Counted from the stretch's first letter, positions 17,510 to 27,190 are shown. The stretch: DNA of 64,000 bases from Lachnospiraceae bacterium (GCA_015057585.1 SVEF01000001.1:186001-250000); one strand, 5' to 3'. Numbers and translations: made by a program. The notes: a model not told the origin generated them from the letters alone.

Positions 17510-19579
17510 ATGGCGAAGTATTTGGTGATTGTAGAGTCTCCGGCAAAAGCAAAAACCATAAAAAAGTTTTTGGGAAACAATTATGAAGTAATTGCGTCGA
17601 ACGGACATGTTCGGGATCTCCCAAAGAGTCAGTTGGGCGTGGATCCGGAAAATGATTACGAACCTAAATATATTACAATCCGCGGAAAAGGAGACATCTT
17701 GTCCAAACTTCGTAAAGAAGTAAAAAAAGCTGATAAAGTGTATCTCGCAACTGACCCGGACCGTGAAGGAGAAGCGATTTCCTGGCATTTATTTCATACA
17801 TTGAAGTTGAATCCAAAGACAACCAGCAGAATTACCTTCAATGAAATAACAAAGAACGCTGTGAAAAATTCAATCAAGGAAGCCAGAGAAATTGATACGA
17901 ATCTGGTGGATGCACAGCAGACAAGAAGAATTCTTGACCGTGTGGTAGGATACCGAATCAGTCCTGTTCTTTGGGAAAAGGTAAAGAGAGGATTAAGTGC
18001 CGGAAGAGTACAATCGGTGGCACTTCGCCTGATTTGTGACAGAGAAGAAGAAATTGACGCATTTGTTCCGAAGGAGTATTGGACTCTGGAGGCAATGTTG
18101 ACGGCAGATAAGGAAAAGAAAGCGTTCCGTGCAAAGTTCTACGGAAAGAATGAGAAAAAGATGTCCATTGAAAATCAGGAGCAGTTGGAGACAATTAAAA
18201 AGGAAATTGCTGCTTCGGAGTTTAAAGTGACAGACATGAAACGGAGTGAAAGAACGCGGAAAGCACCGCTTCCGTTTACAACAAGTACATTACAGCAGGA
18301 AGCATCAAAACTGCTGAACTTTTCTACGCAAAAGACAATGCGTCTGGCGCAGCAGTTGTACGAAGGTGTCGATGTCAAGGGGCATGGCACTGTCGGCTTG
18401 ATTTCATATTTGAGAACCGACTCTACCAGAGTATCGGAAGAAGCAGACCGGGCGGCAAGAGAATATATTGAGAGCAATTACGGGAAAGAACTGGTGGCAG
18501 AACAGGTGACAGATACCGGAAAGGGTAAGAAAATTCAGGATGCCCATGAAGCCATCCGTCCAACGTATGTCGAACTTTCTCCGGCACAGGTAAAGGATTC
18601 CCTGTCGAGAGATTTGCTTCGTTTATACCAGTTGATTTGGAAACGCTTTATTGCAAGCCGGATGCAGTCTGCAAAGTATGAGACCGTATCAGTAAAGCTT
18701 GCAGCAGGAGAGTATGGATTTAGTGCATCGGCATCGGAGCTGGTTTTTGAAGGTTTCATGAGTATGTACGTGGTAGAAGATGAAGAAAGCGAAGAAGATG
18801 CTAAGAATGCGGCAGTTCATAAACTGACGAAGGATTCGCAGCTTCATGTACGTGAGTTAGACGGTGAACAGCATTTCACCCAGCCGGTACCGCACTATAC
18901 CGAAGCATCTTTGGTGCGTACCATGGAAGAACTTGGCATTGGACGTCCGAGTACGTATGCGCCAACCATTACGACGATTCTTGCCAGACATTATGTTGTG
19001 AAAGAAAATAAAAACATTTATGTAACCGAACTGGGAGAAGCGGTAAATCGTATTATGAAGCAGGCATTTCCGAGCATTGTGGACACCAGTTTTACAGCCA
19101 ATATGGAAACTTTGCTGGATAGTGTGGAAGACGGTTCGGTGCAGTGGAAGAGTATTGTTCGAAATTTTTATCCGGACTTAGAACAGGCAGTTGCGGAAGC
19201 AGCTAAGAAATTAGAGAATATCACGATCGAAGATGAAGTCAGTGATGTGGTATGTGAGGCTTGCGGCCGGATGATGGTCATCAAATACGGACCTCACGGA
19301 AAATTCCTCGCATGTCCGGGATTTCCGGAGTGCAGAACAACCAAACAGTACCTTGAAAAAATCGGTGTGCTTTGTCCGGAGTGCGGTAAGGAGATAGTTG
19401 TCCGCAAGACAAAAAAGGGACGGAAGTACTACGGATGCGAGAGTAATCCGGAATGTAATTTTATGTCCTGGCAGAAACCAACGATGCAAAAATGCCCGAA
19501 TTGCAACAAGGTATTGATTGAAAAAGGAACCAAATTGGCCTGCATTGATGAAAATTGTGGCTATGTTGTGGCAAAATAG
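17510..19579 (+). CDS. topA: DNA topoisomerase I
   Basis: Type IA topoisomerase relaxing negative supercoils. 689 residues. Toprim domain from the start (VIVESPAKAKTIKKFLG; DPDREGEAI near residue 84), catalytic Tyr in SYLRTDSTR near residue 299, and three C-terminal zinc ribbons (Cys clusters at about residues 582-606, 623-642 and 664-684). Follows dprA after 22 bases with GGAGG; gene order dprA-topA-codY is common in Firmicutes. Confidence 0.97.
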   Translation: MAKYLVIVESPAKAKTIKKFLGNNYEVIASNGHVRDLPKSQLGVDPENDYEPKYITIRGKGDILSKLRKEVKKADKVYLATDPDREGEAISWHLFHTLKLNPKTTSRITFNEITKNAVKNSIKEAREIDTNLVDAQQTRRILDRVVGYRISPVLWEKVKRGLSAGRVQSVALRLICDREEEIDAFVPKEYWTLEAMLTADKEKKAFRAKFYGKNEKKMSIENQEQLETIKKEIAASEFKVTDMKRSERTRKAPLPFTTSTLQQEASKLLNFSTQKTMRLAQQLYEGVDVKGHGTVGLISYLRTDSTRVSEEADRAAREYIESNYGKELVAEQVTDTGKGKKIQDAHEAIRPTYVELSPAQVKDSLSRDLLRLYQLIWKRFIASRMQSAKYETVSVKLAAGEYGFSASASELVFEGFMSMYVVEDEESEEDAKNAAVHKLTKDSQLHVRELDGEQHFTQPVPHYTEASLVRTMEELGIGRPSTYAPTITTILARHYVVKENKNIYVTELGEAVNRIMKQAFPSIVDTSFTANMETLLDSVEDGSVQWKSIVRNFYPDLEQAVAEAAKKLENITIEDEVSDVVCEACGRMMVIKYGPHGKFLACPGFPECRTTKQYLEKIGVLCPECGKEIVVRKTKKGRKYYGCESNPECNFMSWQKPTMQKCPNCNKVLIEKGTKLACIDENCGYVVAK

Positions 19580-19600
19580 CAAAAAGTTTGAAAAATTCTC

Positions 19601-19629
19601 TTGCGGTAGTTTGAAGTTCGTGGTATAGT
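19601..19629 (+). promoter_or_regulatory. Probable promoter of codY
   Basis: TTGCGG (19601-19606), 17-base spacer, TATAGT (19624-19629), 20 bases after the topA stop. Confidence 0.6.
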
Positions 19630-19673
19630 TGGTACAAAGAGAAATTGTCATGCAATTTCGGAAGGAGGCAGCC

Positions 19674-20438
19674 ATGAGTGTACAATTATTAGATAAGACG
19701 AGGAAGATTAATAAGTTATTACACAATAATAGTTCGCATAAAGTTGTGTTTAATGATATCTGTCTTGTGTTAAGTGAAATACTGGAGTCTAATATTCTGG
19801 TAATCAGTAAAAAAGGAAAGGTGTTAGGTATTAAAAACCGTGATGACATTGCTCCGATTCAGGAACTGATCCAGGATGCTGTTGGTGGATATATTGACGG
19901 AATATTAAATGAGCGCCTCTTGAATATCTTATCTACCAAGGAAAATGTAAATCTTGCGACACTTGGATTTGAATTTGACGGAGTGAACCAGTACGAAGCT
20001 ATTATTAATCCGATTGATATTGCAGGAGAGAGACTGGGTACTTTATTCATTTATAAAGATGGTAGCCCATACTCGATTGATGATATTATTTTAAGTGAGT
20101 ACGGAACAACCGTAGTTGGTCTTGAAATGATGCGTTCTGTGAATGAGGAAAACGCGGAAGAGAACAGAAAAGTACAGATTGTGCGTTCCGCTATCGGTAC
20201 GTTGTCCTTTTCTGAATTGGAAGCAATTACGCATATCTTCAACGAACTGGAAGGAACCGAAGGCATTTTGGTTGCAAGTAAAATCGCGGACAGAGTAGGA
20301 ATCACACGTTCTGTTATTGTAAATGCCCTCAGAAAGTTTGAAAGTGCCGGTGTCATTGAATCCCGTTCTTCCGGTATGAAGGGGACTTACATTAAAGTAT
20401 TGAATGATGTGGTTTTTGATGAATTGAAAAAATTATAA
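19674..20438 (+). CDS. codY: Global regulator CodY
   Basis: GTP and branched-chain amino acid sensing repressor of stationary-phase genes. 254 residues from the ATG at 19674, set by GAAGGAGG 6 bases upstream; an in-frame start at 19629 would overlap the promoter. N-terminal GAF domain (MSVQLLDKTRKINKLL; FNDIC), then a DNA-binding winged helix near the C-terminus (about residues 200-240: ASKIADRVGITRSVIVNALRK). Ends before a strong terminator, so it is separate from the flagellar cluster that starts 155 bases later. Confidence 0.97.
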   Translation: MSVQLLDKTRKINKLLHNNSSHKVVFNDICLVLSEILESNILVISKKGKVLGIKNRDDIAPIQELIQDAVGGYIDGILNERLLNILSTKENVNLATLGFEFDGVNQYEAIINPIDIAGERLGTLFIYKDGSPYSIDDIILSEYGTTVVGLEMMRSVNEENAEENRKVQIVRSAIGTLSFSELEAITHIFNELEGTEGILVASKIADRVGITRSVIVNALRKFESAGVIESRSSGMKGTYIKVLNDVVFDELKKL

Positions 20439-20456
20439 GACACGGATGGTTAGCAG

Positions 20457-20490
20457 AAAAGGAGTTCTTGTAGAAAGGACTCCTTTTTTT
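20457..20490 (+). terminator. Rho-independent terminator of codY
   Basis: 13-bp stem with one G-T pair (AAAAGGAGTTCTT at 20457-20469 and 20475-20487), 5-base loop, run of T. Confidence 0.93.
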
Positions 20491-20521
20491 GATGAATTTG
20501 TCGGAAAAGTGCAAATGCGTC

Positions 20522-20550
20522 TTGAGTTTTTTGTGAAAAATTATTATAAT
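20522..20550 (+). promoter_or_regulatory. Promoter of the flagellar/chemotaxis cluster
   Basis: TTGAGT (20522-20527), 17-base spacer, TATAAT (20545-20550). A sigma-A-type promoter heads the flgB cluster. The spacer 15-mer TTTTTTGTGAAAAAT (20527-20541) matches the CodY consensus AATTTTCWGAAAATT at 11 of 15 positions, so it may double as an operator; see findings. Confidence 0.75.
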
Positions 20551-20593
20551 AAAACTAAGTATGTGTTTAACAAACAGAAAGGATGTTGTAGGT

Positions 20594-20986
20594 ATGATTG
20601 GTTCGGGTGCTTATGATTATATTAATGTTTTGAACAAAGCGGCAGAAGCCAGCTGGACAAAAAATGAAATTATTGCGAATAACATTGCCAATGTAGACAC
20701 ACCGGATTATAAGAGAAAGGATCTGGATTTTGAGTCCCTGCTTGCAGATGCGCTGACTGATAGTACAACGAAGAATATGGATAAAAAAGTGTCTCAGATT
20801 AATTTGAAGTCCTTAACACCATCCGTTTATACGGAATATTCCACTTTAAGTTATCGATATGACGGAAACAATGTGGATATTGATACGGAAACTGCTTATC
20901 TGGCAGATAACCAGATTAAATACTATACCCTGTTAAATTCGATGACACAGGAATTTAATCGTTTGAAAATGGTATTGAACCAGTAG
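20594..20986 (+). CDS. flgB: Flagellar basal-body rod protein FlgB
   Basis: 130 residues, first gene of the cluster. Start set at the ATG at 20594 (AAAGGA about 10 bases upstream); the earlier in-frame ATG at 20561 falls only about 10 bases past the -10 box and has no ribosome site. Rod-protein N-terminus with the NNIANVDTPDYKRKDLDF motif near residue 26 and a C-terminal helix. FlgB forms the proximal rod with FlgC and FliE outside the membrane after export. Confidence 0.95.
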   Translation: MIGSGAYDYINVLNKAAEASWTKNEIIANNIANVDTPDYKRKDLDFESLLADALTDSTTKNMDKKVSQINLKSLTPSVYTEYSTLSYRYDGNNVDIDTETAYLADNQIKYYTLLNSMTQEFNRLKMVLNQ

Positions 20987-21000
20987 GAGGTGCATGAGTT

Positions 21001-21462
21001 ATGTCGTTAATGAGTAGTTTAAACATCAGCGCAAGCGGGATGTCTGCACAGAGAACGAGAATGGATATTATTTCTCAGAACGTTGCCAATGTGAACACCA
21101 CCAGAGATGAAAATGGGGAGGCTTACAGAAGACGTACGGTTGTATTTGAAGAACGCTCCAATGCAAATAAAAATTTCGAATCTTACCTGACTGCCCAGCA
21201 GACAGGACTGTCTTACGACAGAAGAATCGGCACCGGAGTAAAGATTACTTCCATTGTAGAGGATCATGTAACAGCAATGAAGAAGGTCTATGAGCCTTCA
21301 CATCCGGATGCAGACGAAGAAGGATATGTAACGTATCCGAATGTAAATACAGTAACTGAGATGACCAACTTAATCGATGCAAACCGTTCTTATGAGGCAA
21401 ATGTAACAGCATTCAATGCAACGAAAAATATGGCGCTCAAGGGACTGGAACTGGGTACTTGA
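21001..21462 (+). CDS. flgC: Flagellar basal-body rod protein FlgC
   Basis: 153 residues; rod partner of FlgB. N-terminal LNISASGMSAQRTRMDIISQNVANVNTT-type rod motif (residues 7-34) and the C-terminal NLIDANRSYEANVTAFNATK motif shared by the rod/hook family. AGGAGG lies 11-16 bases upstream; only 14 bases from flgB. Confidence 0.96.
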   Translation: MSLMSSLNISASGMSAQRTRMDIISQNVANVNTTRDENGEAYRRRTVVFEERSNANKNFESYLTAQQTGLSYDRRIGTGVKITSIVEDHVTAMKKVYEPSHPDADEEGYVTYPNVNTVTEMTNLIDANRSYEANVTAFNATKNMALKGLELGT

Positions 21463-21511
21463 TTTTAGCAGGTGCATTACATAGTACAGGATATATTAGG
21501 AGGAAGAGAGA

Positions 21512-21823
21512 ATGGATGTAACATCTATTCAGGGATTGTCCTTATTTGATAATTTATTTACGGAAGAAAAGAAAACAACGTCACCTGCCAATACGGCAAC
21601 CTTTGAAGCTCTTTTAAATTCTGCCATGGGCATGATTAAGGAGACGGAGGAATATTCCAGTCAGGCAGAACAGGCAGAACTGGAGTATATGCTTGGATTA
21701 AATGACAGTGTGACAGATTTACTGGTTGCGCAGCAGAAGGCAAACATTTCGTTGCAATACACCGTTGCAGTCAGAAATGCTGTGACACAGGCATATCAGG
21801 AAATCATGGCGCTGCAGTTCTAG
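21512..21823 (+). CDS. fliE: Flagellar hook-basal body protein FliE
   Basis: 103 residues, the usual length. FliE links the MS ring to the rod and gates export of rod proteins. The C-terminal half has the typical ANISLQYTVAVRNAVTQAYQEIM pattern spread over about residues 73-99. AGGAGGAAG upstream of the ATG. In standard flgB-flgC-fliE-fliF order. Confidence 0.95.
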   Translation: MDVTSIQGLSLFDNLFTEEKKTTSPANTATFEALLNSAMGMIKETEEYSSQAEQAELEYMLGLNDSVTDLLVAQQKANISLQYTVAVRNAVTQAYQEIMALQF

Positions 21824-21890
21824 GCGTTATCATAGAGGAGAAAGGTAATGCCGGACAATTTGTAGTCGGCATCATGGAGGAACATAACAT

Positions 21891-23510
21891 ATGCAGGAAC
21901 GATTAAAAGAACTTCCAAAGAAATTTCTGGAATATTGGAACAAATGGACAAGCAAGCAAAAGACCATAATCATCAGTGCAGTTGGTGGCGTGGTAGTTTT
22001 GATTGCTGTTTTAGTGTTTATTCTCGGAAGAACAAAATATATTCAGATTGACACTTATGAAGACACCAGAACGGCCAGTGAGGTCATTTCCGTGTTGCGT
22101 GAAGGTTCCTTTACGGCGAAGCTCGGTTCGGACAATAAGACCGTCATGGTGGATGAAAAGCAGTATTCGGATGCAATTATGACGCTTGCCACCAGTGAAA
22201 TTTCCAGTTCGGAGTTTAGTCTTGATGATCTGTTGAATAACAGTCTTACGACCACAAACAGTGAAAAGTTATTGAAGAATTATTTAAGATCCGAGAGCGA
22301 ACTGGAACAATGGATTTTGAAAAATAATGAAGGTACGATTGCGGGGGTTCAGGTAACCTATATGCCAAAGGATACCTCCAATACCATATTAAATTCCAGT
22401 AAGTCGATTCCGGTTAGTATTGCACTGGTTACGACACCTCACTTTGATGAGGATGCGGCAGTGGGAATTGCAAAGATGGTTTCTTATGCTTTGGGCAACC
22501 AGTCCACGGAGCATGTGGTTGTAACGAATCAGAAAGGAAAGGTTTTGTTTGACGGCGATGCACCGGAGTTGGAAACAGAACTGGATTATACAGACAAGAT
22601 TGCTATGACAGAGTATCTTGAACAGAAGTACGTGGATGCGGTAACCGGTGCGATTACCATGAGTCAGTATACGGATGTTCATGTGGCTCCGCACATTGTA
22701 ATGAATTTTGACAAGGTAAAGCAGTTATTTACCGATTATATTCCATTGGACGGCGAAACCTTTGGTGTTTTAACGGAAGAGCATAAGACTTCCCAGAGTG
22801 GAGAGGGTGCTTCCGGAGATATTCCGGGAACCGATTCCAATGATGAAGTGGATTATTATGTAGATGAAAGTACTGGACTGATTTATGAAAAATCTACAAT
22901 GGATAAATATTATCAGCCGAGTGTGCATGTAGAGGAAACGGTATATGATACCGGAACTATCGTGGCTGATGAATGTACCATGTCTGTGACTGCTACAAAA
23001 GTAATCCGGTTAAAAGAAGAAGACATGGTAAGACTTGGTCTTTTGGATGACATGTCCTTTGATGACTATGTGGCAAGGAATTCAGCTCCGATTGATTTGA
23101 CGGTAGAGGACACTGCTGAGGTTGAAAAGTTAAAATCTTTGGCATCGGCAGCGACCGGCATCCCAAAGGAGAATATTGAAGTTAATGCATTGTTGATTTA
23201 TGACTATATCGAGGCACAGGAGATTGCCAGAGACTGGTCGTTCTATCTGCAGATTTTACTTGCAGTGCTTCTGATTGCGTTCTTGCTGTTTGTGGTATTC
23301 CGAGGCATGGCACCGGTAGAAGTAACTGAGTTGGAACCGGAATTATCCGTAGAGCAGTTGCTTGCTACGACAAAGGAAAACCAATCCTTAGAGGATATCG
23401 AATTCAGCGAACAGTCTGAGACCAGAAAGATGATTGAAAAATTCTTTGATGAAAATCCGGAAGCGGTGGCTCAGCTTTTGCGCAACTGGTTGAACGAAGA
23501 ATGGGAATAA
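21891..23510 (+). CDS. fliF: Flagellar MS-ring protein FliF
   Basis: 539 residues. Two membrane segments (about 23-46 and 446-468) bracket the ring-building periplasmic-side domain (YscJ-like, with TASEVISVLREG near 62, SEKLLKNYLRSESELEQWI near 124 and VVTNQKGKVLFDG near 208). The C-terminal tail (about 510-539, RKMIEKFFDENPEAVAQLLRNWL) is the FliG-binding segment. Docking platform for export apparatus and rotor. Preceded by GGAGGA. Confidence 0.97.
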   Translation: MQERLKELPKKFLEYWNKWTSKQKTIIISAVGGVVVLIAVLVFILGRTKYIQIDTYEDTRTASEVISVLREGSFTAKLGSDNKTVMVDEKQYSDAIMTLATSEISSSEFSLDDLLNNSLTTTNSEKLLKNYLRSESELEQWILKNNEGTIAGVQVTYMPKDTSNTILNSSKSIPVSIALVTTPHFDEDAAVGIAKMVSYALGNQSTEHVVVTNQKGKVLFDGDAPELETELDYTDKIAMTEYLEQKYVDAVTGAITMSQYTDVHVAPHIVMNFDKVKQLFTDYIPLDGETFGVLTEEHKTSQSGEGASGDIPGTDSNDEVDYYVDESTGLIYEKSTMDKYYQPSVHVEETVYDTGTIVADECTMSVTATKVIRLKEEDMVRLGLLDDMSFDDYVARNSAPIDLTVEDTAEVEKLKSLASAATGIPKENIEVNALLIYDYIEAQEIARDWSFYLQILLAVLLIAFLLFVVFRGMAPVEVTELEPELSVEQLLATTKENQSLEDIEFSEQSETRKMIEKFFDENPEAVAQLLRNWLNEEWE

Positions 23511-23532
23511 GCAAATCGTGGGGTGAAATGTT

Positions 23533-24543
23533 ATGGCAAAGGTAAGTGAATTAACCGGTATTCAGAAGGCGGCCATTCTTCTGATTACGCTTGGACCGGA
23601 AAAAGCGGCGAAGGTATTCAAGTTTCTGAAAGAAGAAGAGATAGAACAATTGACTTTAGAAATTGCCAATACCAGAAGCGTCAGTCAGGCGTTAAAAGAA
23701 GAAGTTTTAGATGAATTTTACGAAGTATGTCTTGCACAGCAGTATATCGCGGAAGGTGGTATCGGATATGCAAAGGAACTTCTCGAAAAAGCACTTGGAA
23801 ACGAAAAAGCAATGGAGGTTATCGGAAAACTTACCGCATCCTTGCAGGTTCGCCCGTTCGAGTTTATCAGAAAAACCGATGTGTCCTTGCTGTCTAACTT
23901 TATTTTAGACGAGCATCCGCAGACGATTGCATTGATTCTTTCTTACTTGTCGACACAACAGGCATCTGCGATTATTTCCCAGTTGTCCCAGGACAAGCAG
24001 GCGGATGTTGCAAAGCGTATTGCGCAGATGGACCGTACATCACCTGATGTTATCAAAGAAGTGGAACGTGTCATGGAAAGAAAACTTGCTTCGCTTGTTA
24101 ACCAGGATTACACCATTGCCGGTGGTGTGGATGCTATCGTAGAGATTTTAAATACCGTGGACCGCGGTACAGAAAAACACATTATGGAAACTCTCGAAAT
24201 CGACGAGCCGGAATTGGCAGAAGAAATCCGCAGAAAGATGTTCGTATTCGAGGATATTCTTACACTCGACGACCGTTCCCTTCAGCGCGTGCTGCGTGAA
24301 TTTGACATCCCGACACTTGCAACAGCACTTAAGAGTGCAGGTGAAGATGTACAGGGCGCAGTATTTAACAATATTTCGAAGCGTCAGGTGCTCATGATTC
24401 AGGAAGAAATGGATTTCATGGGTCCGGTACGTATGAAGGACGTAGAAGAAGCGCAGCAGAAGATTGTAAATACTATCCGGAAATTAGAGGATTCCGGTGA
24501 AATTATTACTTCCAGAGGTGGAGGTGACGAACTCGTTGTCTAG
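23533..24543 (+). CDS. fliG: Flagellar motor switch protein FliG
   Basis: 336 residues, normal length. N-terminal FliF-binding domain (LTGIQKAAILLITLG near residue 6), middle domain with EHPQTIALILSYL near 126 (EHPQ motif), and the C-terminal torque domain with conserved charged residues (LDDRSLQRVLREFD near 253). Interacts with MotA to generate torque. The 3' end overlaps the likely fliH start by 8 bases. Confidence 0.97.
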   Translation: MAKVSELTGIQKAAILLITLGPEKAAKVFKFLKEEEIEQLTLEIANTRSVSQALKEEVLDEFYEVCLAQQYIAEGGIGYAKELLEKALGNEKAMEVIGKLTASLQVRPFEFIRKTDVSLLSNFILDEHPQTIALILSYLSTQQASAIISQLSQDKQADVAKRIAQMDRTSPDVIKEVERVMERKLASLVNQDYTIAGGVDAIVEILNTVDRGTEKHIMETLEIDEPELAEEIRRKMFVFEDILTLDDRSLQRVLREFDIPTLATALKSAGEDVQGAVFNNISKRQVLMIQEEMDFMGPVRMKDVEEAQQKIVNTIRKLEDSGEIITSRGGGDELVV

Positions 24544-25423
24544 TAATATGATTAAGGCGTATACCATTGCCTATGACAAACAGAAAGTAAAAGTACTCGA
24601 TACGGAGGAGAGGGAAAAAGCGTTGGAAGATAAACTTCAGGAACTGCTTCCTTTCCGTCCGTTTCTGACGGCAGAAACGCAGGAGAAAGAGGGAGATGAG
24701 GAATTTGTCCCTGGAATTTTTGCGGAAGATATCGGAGAACTTATTTTGGATGAGCCGACACAACCTCCGGTACAGGAAGTTGATTTAGAGGCAATCAAGG
24801 CATCTTTGCGTGAAGAAGTATCTGCTGAAATTGCACTCGAGTACCAAAAACAGGCAGGCGAGATTCTTGCCAATGCGCAGGCACAGGCAGAAGAATTACT
24901 TGCTACAGCAAAACGTGATGCGGAAACTGCAAAAGAGAGCATTTTAAAACTGGCGTCTGCTCAGGGTTACGAAGAAGGTCTGAAACGAGCAAAGGCTGAA
25001 GAGGAAAGAATGCGTTTGGAATTAGAAACAGAGAAGGCGCGGATACAACAGGAATACGAAAGGCAGGTTTCAGAATTAGAGCCTGCCTTTGTTAAAATAT
25101 TAAAAGAGTTAGTGAAAAAGGTTTCCGGTGTTGCCTATGAGTACCATGACGAAGTGTTGACGTATCTGATAGCATGCGGAGCAGGGTTTGCATCGAAAGA
25201 TACCGAGTTTACCGTATGGCTTAGCGAACCGGACTACGAGCGTTTTGCAGATAAGTTTACGGAAATAAAAGAAAAATTTTCCGAAACACTTGTATTGGAG
25301 TTTAAACCATCGGAAGATCTTTCGGTCGGTTGTGTGAAATTGGAAAACGAAAATCGTGTCATTGATTGTGGGCTTGGCACAGAATTAGAAGGACTGTTAG
25401 AAGAATTATCGTTACTTGGCTAA
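24536..25423 (+). CDS. fliH: Flagellar assembly protein FliH
   Basis: 295 residues from a TTG at 24536, which is 8 bases after GGAGGTGA inside the fliG end; the next ATG at 24548 is 20 bases from any ribosome site. Coiled-coil Ala/Glu-rich middle (about 90-190) and C-terminal FliH/V-ATPase E-subunit-like domain (PAFVKILKELVKKVSGVAY near 200). FliH regulates the FliI export ATPase and docks it at the C ring. Followed by fliI after 12 bases. Confidence 0.9.
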   Translation: MSSNMIKAYTIAYDKQKVKVLDTEEREKALEDKLQELLPFRPFLTAETQEKEGDEEFVPGIFAEDIGELILDEPTQPPVQEVDLEAIKASLREEVSAEIALEYQKQAGEILANAQAQAEELLATAKRDAETAKESILKLASAQGYEEGLKRAKAEEERMRLELETEKARIQQEYERQVSELEPAFVKILKELVKKVSGVAYEYHDEVLTYLIACGAGFASKDTEFTVWLSEPDYERFADKFTEIKEKFSETLVLEFKPSEDLSVGCVKLENENRVIDCGLGTELEGLLEELSLLG

Positions 25424-25435
25424 CTAAGGGGAAGT

Positions 25436-26740
25436 ATGGACATCAGTAAATACCTGAATTTGTGTGGTAAAAATCATATAAAGTCGTATGGAAAGGTAGT
25501 AAAGGTAGTCGGTCTTACCATTGAATCTACCGGTCCGGAAGCAAAGATAAACGACACTTGTAGAATACATTTATCCGGTGTTGGTAAAACCGTTTTGGCA
25601 GAGGTGGTTGGGTTCCGTGAAGGAAGATTGCAGTTAATGCCATACGAGGATGTTTCGGGAGTACAGATTGGGGATCTGGTAGAAGGTGAGTTGGGAGAAT
25701 TCCGAATTCCTGTAGGCGAGGCGCTTCTGGGATATGTCTTAGATGGTCTCGGACAGCCGATGGAAGGAGAACTACCGCTACTTACGGATTACTGTAACGC
25801 TGAAGCAATGCCTCCGAATCCGATGCAAAGAACTTTGATTGATGAAGTTCTTCCACTTGGAGTTAAGGCGGTAGACAGTATTATAACGCTTGGCAAAGGG
25901 CAGCGAATCGGTATTTTTGCCGGAAGTGGTGTCGGAAAGAGTACCCTGCTTGGCATGTTTGCAAGAAATACAAAAGCGGACATTAATGTAATAGCCTTAA
26001 TCGGCGAACGCGGAAGAGAAGTAAAGGAATTCCTGGAAAGGGATTTGGGAGAAGAAGGCCGCAGAAGATCTGTTATTGTTTGTGCTACTTCGGATCAGCC
26101 TGCGCTGATTCGTAAGAAAGCGGCAAAAACAGCAACGGCAATTGCAGAATATTTCAGAGACCGGGGAAAAGACGTTCTTCTCATGATGGACTCCATGACA
26201 CGTTTTTCCATGGCGCAAAGAGAAATCGGGTTGGCATCCGGAGAACCGCCGGTATCCAGAGGCTATCCTCCGAGTGTATATGCGGAGATGCCAAAACTTT
26301 TAGAACGTGCCGGAAAGACACAAAAAGGTTCCATTACCGGAATTTATACGGTGCTTGTCGATGGTGATGATATGAATGAGCCGATTGCGGATACAGCCAG
26401 AGGAATTTTGGACGGTCATATTGTTCTATCAAGAAAGATGGCGCATAAAAATCATTATCCGGCCATTGATATTTTGCAGAGTATTTCCCGTGTTATGAGC
26501 TCCATAGCAACGAAAGAACATAAGGAGTATGCGAACAAATTAAAGAATGTACTGGCTACCTATGACGAAGCCGAAGATTTAATTAATATTGGCGCGTATA
26601 AAGCGGGATCCAATAAAGAAATTGATTATGCAATCTCAAAGATTAATGCAGTCAATGCATTTTTGCAACAACAGGTAGATGAGAAGTTTACATTTGAAGA
26701 AGCGGTGGACTTACTGAAAGGAATTTTTGCGGATGGCTAA
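25436..26740 (+). CDS. fliI: Flagellum-specific export ATPase FliI
   Basis: 434 residues, F1-beta-like ATPase powering type III export. Walker A in GIFAGSGVGKSTLLG near residue 162, the adjacent IGERGREVKEFLERDLG near 188, Walker B region DVLLMMDSMTRFSMAQREIG near 246, and SRGYPPSVYAEMPKLLERAG near 272. Hexamer at the cytoplasmic base with FliH and FliJ. Confidence 0.97.
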   Translation: MDISKYLNLCGKNHIKSYGKVVKVVGLTIESTGPEAKINDTCRIHLSGVGKTVLAEVVGFREGRLQLMPYEDVSGVQIGDLVEGELGEFRIPVGEALLGYVLDGLGQPMEGELPLLTDYCNAEAMPPNPMQRTLIDEVLPLGVKAVDSIITLGKGQRIGIFAGSGVGKSTLLGMFARNTKADINVIALIGERGREVKEFLERDLGEEGRRRSVIVCATSDQPALIRKKAAKTATAIAEYFRDRGKDVLLMMDSMTRFSMAQREIGLASGEPPVSRGYPPSVYAEMPKLLERAGKTQKGSITGIYTVLVDGDDMNEPIADTARGILDGHIVLSRKMAHKNHYPAIDILQSISRVMSSIATKEHKEYANKLKNVLATYDEAEDLINIGAYKAGSNKEIDYAISKINAVNAFLQQQVDEKFTFEEAVDLLKGIFADG

Positions 26741-27188
26741 GTTTGTATATAAAATGCAAAGCCTTCTGAACATAAAAGAAAAGTTGGAAGAGCAGGAGAA
26801 AACGGCATACGGTCTTGCGAAGGCGGCACTGAACGAAGAAGAAGAAAAACTTGCGATTCTCATTGCAAAGAAGAACCGGTATCTGGAGGAAAAGAGACGG
26901 AAAATGTCCGAACTGTTGGACGTTTTGGAACTGGCGAGACTGGAACAGGCTATTTATTCGACAGAACTGTTAATCAATGACCAGGTACTTGTTGTAAAAC
27001 GTGCGGAAAAAGCAGTTGCTTTGGCGCAGATTCGCCTGGAAAATGCGATGAAAGAACGTAAAATCCAGGAAAAATTAAGAGAAAAAGCTCTCGAAGAGTT
27101 TAAAAAAGAGGAAGAAGCGAAAGAACAGCAAGAGATCAATGAACTTGTTACATTTCGATTTGGAAATCAGAGAAAGAAGGAAGGTTAA
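26733..27188 (+). CDS. fliJ: Flagellar export protein FliJ
   Basis: 151 residues from the ATG at 26733, overlapping fliI by 8 bases; AAAGGAA lies about 10 bases upstream. Almost entirely charged alpha-helical coiled coil (Glu/Lys/Ala rich), as in FliJ, which forms the central stalk of the FliI hexamer. Assignment rests on composition, length and position directly after fliI. Confidence 0.88.
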   Translation: MAKFVYKMQSLLNIKEKLEEQEKTAYGLAKAALNEEEEKLAILIAKKNRYLEEKRRKMSELLDVLELARLEQAIYSTELLINDQVLVVKRAEKAVALAQIRLENAMKERKIQEKLREKALEEFKKEEEAKEQQEINELVTFRFGNQRKKEG

Positions 27189-27190
27189 CT

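Noticed and set aside
20439-20593. c-di-GMP riboswitch before flgB
   Set aside because: The leader from the predicted start to flgB is only about 40 bases, too short for such an aptamer.
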